In this document: positions 56,319 through 64,000 of the stretch, piece after piece
How positions within the stretch are numbered: the first letter of the stretch is position 1
Layout: each line of letters begins with the position of its first letter
NCBI GenBank assembly: GCA_025667525.1
Contig: CM046874.1
Coordinates: forward strand, 422,823,729-422,887,728
Origin: Glebionis coronaria
Taxonomy: Eukaryota; Streptophyta; Magnoliopsida; Asterales; Asteraceae
Reading direction: 5' to 3'
Length of the DNA stretch: 64,000 nt
Notes under the pieces: generated by a model
Database searches by the model: none
Seen by the model: only the letters and a program-made list of their open reading frames with translations
What the model was told of the DNA's origin: nothing
Translations under genes and position numbers: made by a program

Positions 56319-58989
56319 TGTGACAACCCAAACCCGAGGTCATTTATTTAATATTATATAATATTATTTTACGAATAATTTTGAAATTTTTGATGAGTTG
56401 AATGATATGACGGTTGATGGTTTTATTTAAGACCGACGTTGGAGGTCTTATTTTTATCTTTTTACTAATAGCGAGGATTATTAGTAACCACGATATCGAC
56501 GGATGCCCGAGATTTTATGTTTTATCATTTGTTGTCTCGATGTTTATATTTTTGACGTTTTTATTTTAAGTTCGTATTAAGTCGAACCGGGATCATATTA
56601 TTATCATATTTTGAGTGCGTTTTAACTTTTGAAAAGTATTTTTATGAAACCCGAGCCTCGTAAATATTTTCAAAATTGACAATTTACAGTTTCCACCCTT
56701 ACAACTATTTAATTGCATTTTGGACCAAAACTATCACAAATTGTCAAAACTAGCCCTTGGACCACCATATATAAACTCTCCCACCTAACATTCTCCACTC
56801 AAAACACATAGTTAAGAAATTTTTTGCTCTCCCTTCCTTTCTTTCTCTTCAAACCGTCACCCCTACCCCTTTTTACCATCAAATTTCATCAATTTTCATT
56901 ATGATCTAGCTAAAACTAATTGATATCCCATCTTGGAAATTCAATTTTGATTATTTTGATGTAATTTTTAGCAACATGCAAGAACATTTAATTTTTGATG
57001 AGGATCCATGAAGGTTTGATCCATTTTTATGATGGTATATTGTTGTTAGTGTTGTTTTATGTATATTTTAATTATTGCATGTTTGAAATTTGAGTGGGTA
57101 AATTTTTGTAAGATCATTTAAATGTGTTATGGGTTAGTTAAGTTGTTGTTAATGATATTAGGGTGATATTAGGCATATGAGAATGATTAAAATTGGTTGA
57201 AAATTTATTTAACATGATTTTTAAACATGTTATTTTAGATCAGTAGGTAAAAGGTCATTTTTGGAAAACTTACTGTTTGAAAATGGTTAAACTAATAAGA
57301 CGATGTTGTAGAGAATTCTTTTAGCTTCGATTTGATATAAGATAGAGCTTCTAGCTTCAAACGAGCGCGAAGTTATGATGTTTTGATTATTCGTGTACCG
57401 GGAGACGAGTATCGACACAATCCGAAGTTGTTGTCGATATTTGGATCGAATCTCGGGGACTATAGAATGAGTTGTAAAAATTTTCAAGCTCTGATGTTTG
57501 ATTCTAAACTAAGGGTTGTGAGTCTATTCTTAAATTCGAGTATCGGTTTTGTAAACGGAGTAAAATAAATAAGTTAAAAAGACTATATGAGTTGTTGACA
57601 TAAAACTGTCCTGTTTTTATAGTTCAAAGATGTGTCGGGCAGGGAACTTTAAAAGTAAAATCTTTTGATGGGATTTTAACAGGTCTTTCTATATATAGTA
57701 AGTGACATTTCTGATTAGTATCATAAGTATTTGATGTGTTTATGTGGGGTAGATGAGCCCGTACATTTGGTGTGTACCGGCAGATCTTTATCGAAAGAAT
57801 TAACTAATAGAATAAACATATAGAATGAAGTAAAAGGTCACTTGTAATGTTTTATTTTGGGTTGGTTGTGATTTTATTATTTTGAGTTTGATGATATTAA
57901 GTATGGATTTTATTCGAGTTTATTATTGATGAGCGCGCCTTATTTGATAGGTTGCGATTTTTGTGTTTATCGGGCATCAACTATCGTCGAAGGTCGTCTT
58001 GCTACTGCTATTACTCAAGGTGAGTCTATAGCCTCGCTTTTGTAATTGTTTTGAATGATTTTAAAACCCGCGAGGGGGATACATGTTATTTGAAAGTAAA
58101 ATGAATACAAGTCATGATTGATTGTTTGGACCCGAATGTTGCCTTTGTTGCCTTTGTTGATTTGAATTGTATAAGTACCTATGTTGCAAAAGTCCCTAAA
58201 TTCATGAGCCGTTAACTATCTTCTGACTTGATGTTGTGAGTTGGGAATAGCCGCTTATTCTAATAATAGTACTATTGGGCTGACGACCCTATCTGAGACC
58301 ATGGCTTTACGCTGAGTAAGCCGCTGGGAAGGATAATTTTACGAGAATGAGAATGTGGTATACTTGAAACTGATACCCTAGTAGGGGCACTGGATTTCAT
58401 CTAGTCATGTCGGCTTTAGGCGTGGGTGACTAAGTTAAGGGGTCGGTGTCATGAGCTTAATATAAGTCAATAGCTAATGCTATATACCAGATTGCCTGAA
58501 TAATAGATTGTAATGATCTGCAATTCTATTAAATGATCTTGATTGATTTTTCTCTTGTGTTCAAATGATGATTTGGAAAACCTATAGACTCGCTCAACCG
58601 TTGTGTTGATGATTTTAAGCATGTATTTTAGGTGATTGAAGTTGATGAATTGCGGAGCTTGCTGGAGAAGGATTGCGGGATTGCTTTTGTGGTGATTGGT
58701 CTAAAACGGATTTCTTTCCCCTTTTGTTATAAAAAGAATAATGTACGGTCACGTACTTGGGTAAATTGTTTGTTGATTTGATAAAATCTTTGGGGGACCT
58801 AAATGTGACTCTGATATTTCTAAAATTGTTTTACTTGGGATCGAAAGTTTTAGACAATGAATAAAATTATATTCTTTTATATTTCAAATGTATCATTTTG
58901 AGATCTTTTAAAGTGTCTTGTGTAACATTGTTTGTATTTAGCACCCAAATGTGTATTTCCGCTGTGCAATATAATTTGGGGGTGTTAAA
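56319..58989 (+). repeat. Element D 3' LTR
   Basis: It is 2671 bp and uninterrupted, TGTGACAACCC...GGTGTTAAA. It shows the E insertion target intact near 57905 and a TATA box at 56768-56775. Confidence 0.95.
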
Positions 58990-59228
58990 GTCTCAGGTGA
59001 GAATGATTTCATACCCAACGTGTCGGTCAAAAACTCAATTCATCATCAATCTAAAGCCTTTGTGAAAAGATCCGCCAGTTGATACTCGGTGTTGACAAAG
59101 TATAGCTCGATTACTCCATTCTCCACTTGCTCTTTGATGAAGTGGTAGCGTATGTCAATATGCTTCGACCGGGAGTGTTGAACGTTGTTGCAGCAAAGGG
59201 CAATGGCACTTTTGTTGTCGCAGTACAT
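58990..59228 (-). pseudogene. Copia B RNase H C-terminal end
   Basis: '[20 protein letters not shown]' and '[20 protein letters not shown]' give the end of copia RNase H. After 'LFTKALD' three stop codons occur in frame (TGA TGA TGA near 59040), then 'LGMKSFSPE' runs into element D. The reading frame continues at 39571. Confidence 0.85.
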
Positions 59229-59785
59229 CGGTATCTTGTTGAATCCAAGACCGTAGTCGGTTAATTATGACCTCATCCAAAGGATTTGAGCGAAGCAACC
59301 GGACATGGCAAAGTATTCTGCCTCCGTACTTGATATCGCAACGCTTTTCTTCCTTTTGGATGCCCAACTAATCAAATGATCTCCAAGTAGTTGCAAGCTT
59401 CCTAAAGTGCTAGGTCTAGTACCTTGACACCCAGCGTGATCCGCATCTGCATATTCTGTTAGTGCAATAGAGGAGTCTTTCGGATACCACAGACCACGAT
59501 TAAGTGTTCCATTAAGGTACCGAAAGATCCTTTTCACAACATGTAAGTGCTTTTTGGTAGGTCGAGCCTAATACCGAGCACACATGCATATAGCAAATTG
59601 TAAATCAAGCCTGCTAGTAGTGAGATAGAGAAGGGTACCGATCATTTCATGATAAAGTTTTGGATCGATATCAATCCCATCTCTATCCTCATCTAACTTG
59701 GATCTCTACACCATTGGAGTATCCATCGGGTCACATTATTCAAAGTGGTATTTTTTCAAAGATTCTAGAGCATATTTAGATTGAT
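59229..59785 (-). pseudogene. Copia B RT C-terminal part and RNase H
   Basis: The open part at 59537-59265 reads '[20 protein letters not shown]', '[19 protein letters not shown]' and '[20 protein letters not shown]', the RNase H core with acidic residues. Upstream (59700-59560) the connection region 'YHEMIGTLLYLTTSRLDLQF' is legible but broken by stops. Confidence 0.85.
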
Positions 59786-60343
59786 TTATAAAGATGCCTC
59801 TGGGATTTTGAGAAATTTGTAACCCCAAAAAAATGAAAATTTTCCCATCATTAACATGTTAAAACGTGTGGACAAGATTTTCTCAAAACGGTCGGACAAT
59901 TTTTGGTTAGTAGCAGCAAATATTATATCATCAACATAAATTTGTACCAGTATCATTCCGTTGCCTTCCTTGAGAATGAACAATGTCAGGTCCACTTTGC
60001 CTTCGGAGAAGCCTTCCGAGATGAGATATGATGACAGTAGATCGTACCATGTGCATGGAGCTTGTTTCAACCCATAAAGAGCCTTCTTGAGCTTGTACAC
60101 ATGATTAGAATACTCCGAGTTCACAAATCCATTCGGCTTGCTTACATAGACTTCTTCCCTTAGTTCACCATTCAGAAATGTTGTCTTAACATCCATTTGG
60201 TAGACGGTCATATTCATATGAGCAGCGTACGCGAGGAATAGTCCGATTGCCTCCAATATTGAAACGGGAGCAAAGGATTCTTCAAATTCAATACCCAATG
60301 GTTGTTTATAACCACGAGCCACCAATCTTGCTTTGTTCTTCAA
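59786..60343 (-). pseudogene. Copia B reverse transcriptase
   Basis: It reads '[20 protein letters not shown]', '[20 protein letters not shown]' with the first catalytic Asp, '[20 protein letters not shown]', and the catalytic '[12 protein letters not shown]'. A frame change near 59815 ends the open frame. Key residues are intact, but the protein is broken on both sides. Confidence 0.9.
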
Positions 60344-60523
60344 TATACCATCAATCTCATCGAGTTTAATTTTTTAGACCCACAACAAAGTAAGAACCTT
60401 TACGTTGTCGGGTAAAGGAACTAATTCGCATACTTCGAGTCTTTGGAATTCATTGAGTTCCTCTTGTATGGATTCAATCCAACATGATTGTGTCATTGCT
60501 GCTTACCATGTTATAGGTTCAAT
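60344..60523 (-). pseudogene. Copia B integrase-RT linker, broken
   Basis: Between two open frames the minus strand reads 'MTQSCWIESIQEELNEFQRL', the usual start of the copia RT region, with stops on either side. Confidence 0.7.
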
Positions 60524-61519
60524 CTAGGAGAGAAAGGTGTCAAAGTAACAAAATAATACGTTCTCTTGTAATTGATGGCGAGTAGAAACTGGTCTTTCAA
60601 TGGCACCTATGATATCTCTGATAGGGTGATCCTTTGTCCACTTGGCGTTGTGTGTTTCAATCCGGTGTGGTCCGTAGTAAACGGTAGCAGGAGCTCCCTC
60701 TAAGGTAGACGTCCCGTTAGGGTTTTCGGGAATTGGTATACCAAAGTATGGAAGCTCATGTATATGAGCAAATTCTAAATCGTGATCGTTGTGATCTTCT
60801 GCAACATCATTAGGAACGAGTGGGGGTGTAGATTTAGGTGTAGTTTTTGAATTACTAGGGGATGGTGCATCCGGTTCATTGGTGAGCGTAGATGCATCGG
60901 ATTGAGCTCCATTATCTTGAGCAAAAACTGCGGGAATTAGAGCCATCACTGCAGGGGCTGGAGCATCATCACTTGAGGGATCGAAGAATTCATCAAATAT
61001 CGATTGAAATAACTTATTCCACTCGGGCCTTGTAGGTGGTGTAAATGATGGAGAAGTAGGATTGTTGGGAGCTAATCCGGAACTAATAGTATCGGGTCCC
61101 ATCTCATGAAGCGCGGGTTCAGAGCTGCGTTGCTCAGAAGTCATCGCTGTCAGCTCATCAAAATCGACATCCATAGTTTCTATTATCTTACCAAGACGAC
61201 GCTTATAAATTCGGTATGATTTATTTGCAGGATAGTAACCAATGAAAATTCTAATATCAGCCTTCGGTTGAAGTTTTCCTAAATTCTCGCTGTTAATGGT
61301 CGGGTAACATACTGCACCAAACACATGAAGGAATGATAAGTTGGGTTTTCTTTCATGAAGAAGCTCATACGGTGTTTTTCCATGGAGCTTACGAATGATA
61401 GAACAGTTTTGGGTATAACATGTGGTTGCCACAGCTTCTGCCCATAAGAATAAAGGAGCATTTGCGTAAATCAGTATAGTTCTAACAACTTCCATAAGAG
61501 TTCGATCACGTCTTTCCAA
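60524..61519 (-). pseudogene. Copia B integrase C-terminal half and linker
   Basis: It starts near the catalytic Glu region ('MERRDRTLMEVVRTILIYAN'), then 'LFLWAEAVATTCYTQNCSII', 'TPYELLHERKPNLSFLHVFG' and 'IFIGYYPANKSYRIYKRR'. A Pro/Ser/Asp-rich linker follows, and the frame ends at 'FCYFDTFLS'. The match to copia integrase is strong. It is out of frame with the N-terminal half at 61471-61890. Confidence 0.9.
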
Positions 61520-61890
61520 GACACCGTTTTGTTGTGGAGTGCGAGCGACTGATGTTTCATGATAGATGCCAATCTCTTCATAATAATCATGCAGAGTCTG
61601 ATTGACAACTCAGTTCCATTATCAGTACAAACATGACAGATAGTAGCATTTAAACGCACTTGGATCATTTTGAAGAACTTGATAATGAAATTCGGTGCCT
61701 CATCCTTGGTGCGTAGAAATTTTACCCATATAAACCTTGAAAAATCATCCACAATAACGAGGATATATTTTTTACCACTCACACTTTTAGTACGCATCGG
61801 CCCGCAAATATCCATGTGCAAAAGATACAGTTTTTCTTGGTTGGTGTCTTCGTCTTTAGGTTTGTAAGATTTCTTGGTGCTTTTCCCCAA
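61471..61890 (-). pseudogene. Copia B integrase N-terminal half
   Basis: It reads 'KLYLLHMDICGPMRTKSVSG' with the first catalytic Asp present, 'LVIVDDFSRFIWVKFLRTKD' and 'ICHVCTDNGTELS' with the second. A shift after 'DNGTEL' puts the rest in another frame. Confidence 0.9.
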
Positions 61891-62111
61891 TTAACACACA
61901 GAACATAAATGATCCTTGTTAAACTAGAGCTTTGAAAGACCACGAACAAGTTCGTTTTTAGCCAAGTGATTAATAGCATCAAAATTAAGGTGAGATAAAC
62001 GTCGATGCCATAACCATGACTTAGTCTTAGATGCTTTGGAGAGAAGACATACGGAAGAAGCGGCCATCATATTTTGTAATGACAATGTGTAGAGATTATC
62101 CCCTTGAGAAC
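61891..62111 (-). pseudogene. Copia B GAG-pre-integrase remnant, cut by element F
   Basis: The minus strand reads 'SSVCLLSKASKTKSWLWHRR' and 'LSHLNFDAINHLAKNELVRG', followed by two stops before the zinc-binding Cys pair region. It ends abruptly at 62111/62112, where an LTR-like TG start begins. Confidence 0.8.
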
Positions 62112-63047
62112 TGATGCGGTATTTTGTATATACTTTATTTTAGGTAAAAACAAAGCACACACAAATGTCGTGGTAAGTATAAGTATCAACGTTTAGGAAA
62201 ACGTCAATACCGACAATCGAGTTCGTTCTCGGGGAGGTATGGTGTTTAGCCAACAGTTATAGACGTTATTTATTCAAGTGATTACGTTTTGGGAAAGACG
62301 AAAAGAAAAGAAAAAGGAGACGAGTTACGCTCGAAACGGACGAAAACGCGCGAACGTACGAACGTAAAAACACGACCAAACGAAAAATTTTACCTAAAAA
62401 ATAATTAAAAATTACTAAAATGTTCTAAAAATCCTAACTAGGAAAAATACGCAAACCAAATTTTTTTAAAGTGCTTCAATTATTTGTTATAGAAATTTAA
62501 AGTTAATTAAAAAACCTAAAAAAAATAAAATAACTAAGAAAAAGACGAAATCCAAATATTTGAAAACTTAACTAAAAATAAACTTTATAAACTTAAAAAG
62601 AATAATAAAAATTATTAAAAAAACAAATGGGCTAAAAAAAACAAATTTACGAATTTAAACGAAAATACTACGAAAAGAAAAAAACGCGATATTAAAGCAA
62701 AATATCAAATTTTAAAATTTACGAAAGCCAATTTATTTTTCCTACGTTCTATATGACAAAAAAAAATTTTGAGAAAAAGAATTATATTTTTTTGACTTTT
62801 AACTATTTTTTTATGAAATAATTACTATTTAAACTAAATAAATGATTTAAAAATATTAAATGATTTTAAGAAAAATCCAAAAAATTTCTGAAAATGATAA
62901 ACATTATTTAAAGCCTAGGAAAAATAAAATGTTCGAAAAATAAGCTACAATAAGCTACGAATTAAGCTATATGGGCTGAATAGCTTAATATACCAAACAA
63001 AAAAAAACAATATAAGAGAAACATAGAAGGAACTAGTAACACAAACA

Positions 63048-63150
63048 ACCAGTAGAGCAGATGGTCATTGGTTGGGGATGCTGCGTCCATATGATTGGTG
63101 ATGTTAGGGGTTTGAAACCCAGCTATGGCACATTTGTATTTTTTGTTTTT
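63048..63150 (+). repeat. tRNA-derived (SINE-like) unit 1
   Basis: An A-box-like TAGAGCAGATGG (63053-63064) and B-box-like GGTTTGAAACC (63109-63119) lie 56 bp apart start to start, followed by a T-rich tail near 63135-63154. It shares GCTGCGTC with unit 2. Confidence 0.45.
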
Positions 63151-63209
63151 CTTTCAAGAAATTAAAAAAAAACATATACAAAGATAACAACAGGAGATTT
63201 TAACCAAAA

Positions 63210-63318
63210 AGCTCAATAGAGCAGTTGGTTTGGTAGTGTGCAGCTGCGTCTGGCATCAGACCGAGGTCTAGTGTTCTAGTCCTACCTACAGCATAATTGC
63301 TTTTTATTTTATTTTTAT
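63210..63318 (+). repeat. tRNA-derived (SINE-like) unit 2
   Basis: An A-box-like TAGAGCAGTTGG (63217-63228) and B-box-like TGTTCTAGTCC (63272-63282) lie 55 bp apart, followed by a T-rich tail at 63299-63317. It is parallel to unit 1, about 164 bp downstream. I could not fold it into a convincing tRNA, so a functional tRNA gene is unlikely. Confidence 0.45.
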
Positions 63319-63450
63319 ACTCACTGATTACCCCAAACAGGTCTGATGGACAAGTTCAAGCTTCATACAGGAAATATAAGGAAACAAGGCAGCAGTTCAA
63401 AAATAGTACTAACACATCTGCTACAATGTTAACAATCAAACGAACATGTA

Positions 63451-63468
63451 TAACAACAACAACAACAG
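63451..63468. repeat. AAC microsatellite
   Basis: TAACAACAACAACAACAG is a short trinucleotide run, with more loose CAA/CAG richness to about 63600. Confidence 0.7.
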
Positions 63469-64000
63469 CTAGCATTTAAGATAAAAACTGCAACAGCAGC
63501 CTAGAAATAAGGACAACAGCTAGGCGAAATCTATTAGTAGCAACCGAATGACTATGGCAGCGGCAATCAATAACTTAAGGGCAGCAACAACGAAACAAAA
63601 CTCAAATAAGCCACAATAGCACGAAAAGCAAACATTGTATACAAAAATGAAAACAAGCAAGTACTTAGTTCTAAATGTGGACTTAAGGGTGCTATTCTTT
63701 TGTTTAGCTTTGCTGTTGGTGGATTCCGGCATATAGCAAACACGAACCACAAATATATAACCAAAACATAAACCCAATTTGACCCACAGATTTTGAGCTT
63801 AAAATTACACAGTCACTTGTCTTTTCGTTACTAACCCGTTCTTTTTGGTTCTGTGGGTTGCTTGGTTGCTTACGCAGGCCACGAACACACTTAAAATCAC
63901 CCTCAAATAACCAAAACGTCACCAGTTTTATCCTTATTGCGCAGTTAACCTTAAAGCAACAGTAGACACGTTTTTTTTTTCAACCAAATTCGTGATATTT

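Larger units (their letters stand above)
39572..58989 (+). mobile_element. Element D: chromovirus (Tekay/Del-like) Ty3 retrotransposon
   Basis: This plus-strand element spans 19.4 kb, or about 10.6 kb without the nested element E. The LTRs are about 2669 bp (split) and 2671 bp. PBS, degenerate gag, protease, RT, RNase H, integrase and PPT are in Ty3 order. TSD GTCTC. It interrupts Copia B pol. The coding part is broken by many shifts and stops. Confidence 0.95.
20400..62111 (-). mobile_element. Copia B: large Ty1/copia element split by C, D and E
   Basis: Minus-strand parts remain in order: GAG-pre-integrase, integrase, RT and RNase H (62111-58990), the last 13 codons of pol (39571-39533), a spacer, a long extra ORF (36945-33138 and 23313-23075), a 3' region, a PPT (20726-20737) and the 3' LTR. 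The pol and extra-ORF reading frames both continue exactly across the insertions once element plus one target duplication is removed. About 12.4 kb of Copia B is present. Gag and the 5' LTR are missing. Linking pol and extra ORF as one element is inference from order, strand and the parallel with Copia A; two abutting elements remain possible. The left edge is approximate. Confidence 0.7.
62112..64000 (+). mobile_element. Element F: LTR-like start of a further insertion, incomplete
   Basis: TGATGCGGTATTTTG at 62112 begins abruptly after Copia B coding sequence, as an LTR end would. The strand cannot be assigned with certainty. The stretch is very AT-rich (62350-63000), has no supported ORF, contains two tRNA-like units near 63048-63320 and a short AAC run at 63451-63468, and runs out of the window. 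A target duplication cannot be checked. Confidence 0.45.

Noticed and set aside
63210..63318. Functional tRNA gene
   Set aside because: Box matches are present but I could not form a convincing acceptor stem and T arm; a SINE-like origin fits better.
1..64000. Host protein-coding genes
   Set aside because: Every frame with recognisable similarity belongs to a retrotransposon, and nothing outside the elements could be supported.

Overview
This window is plant nuclear DNA, almost certainly a eudicot, made entirely of nested LTR retrotransposons. I found no host gene, rRNA, confident tRNA or CRISPR array. The extra (non gag-pol) reading frames resemble, from memory, ORFs that are very abundant in repeat-rich Asteraceae genomes such as Tanacetum and relatives. 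An Asteraceae source is my best inference, not something proven here.

Layout. (1) 1-6281 and 18236 to about 20400 form a plus-strand Ty3/gypsy element of the Tat type. It has an LTR tail, a PBS-like site, decayed gag and protease, no visible polymerase, an antisense intron-containing extra gene, a PPT and the start of the 3' LTR. (2) 6282-18235 is a complete minus-strand Ty1/copia element ('Copia A') inside it. It has 517-bp LTRs, an initiator-Met PBS, a PPT and a TATAA target duplication. It carries gag, protease, integrase, RT, RNase H and a long extra ORF downstream of pol. (3) About 20400-62111 is a second minus-strand copia element ('Copia B'), split by later insertions. Read right to left it shows integrase, RT, RNase H, a spacer with a short-motif array, a long acidic extra ORF, a 3' region, a PPT and a 3' LTR. 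Its gag and 5' LTR lie beyond the window or behind element F.

Insertions into Copia B. Element C (23314-33137, minus, 2.59-kb LTRs, TSD GTGAG) sits inside the extra ORF. Element D (39572-58989, plus, chromovirus-like, 2.67-kb LTRs, TSD GTCTC) sits 13 codons before the end of pol. Element E (41164-49935, minus, SIRE/Maximus-like ends, 1.93-kb LTRs, TSD GATTT) sits inside the 5' LTR of D. Element F starts at 62112 and runs out of the window; it contains two tandem tRNA-derived (SINE-like) units.

How the parts relate. None of the elements looks autonomous. Copia A is nearest to intact but has several stops, three frame changes and a lost catalytic Asp in integrase. C, D and E have LTR pairs only about 3% diverged by eye, yet C and D have decayed interiors and E has no recognisable pol, so they may have moved recently using proteins from relatives.

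The most unusual signals are short motifs that recur across functionally different parts of one element. Copia A has a 21-nt/7-residue motif in its LTR, spacers and several ORFs. Element E has hairpin blocks in its LTR and interior. The Copia B spacer has a CTCGCAAT array. The extra ORFs of Copia A and B also appear to be distant homologues.
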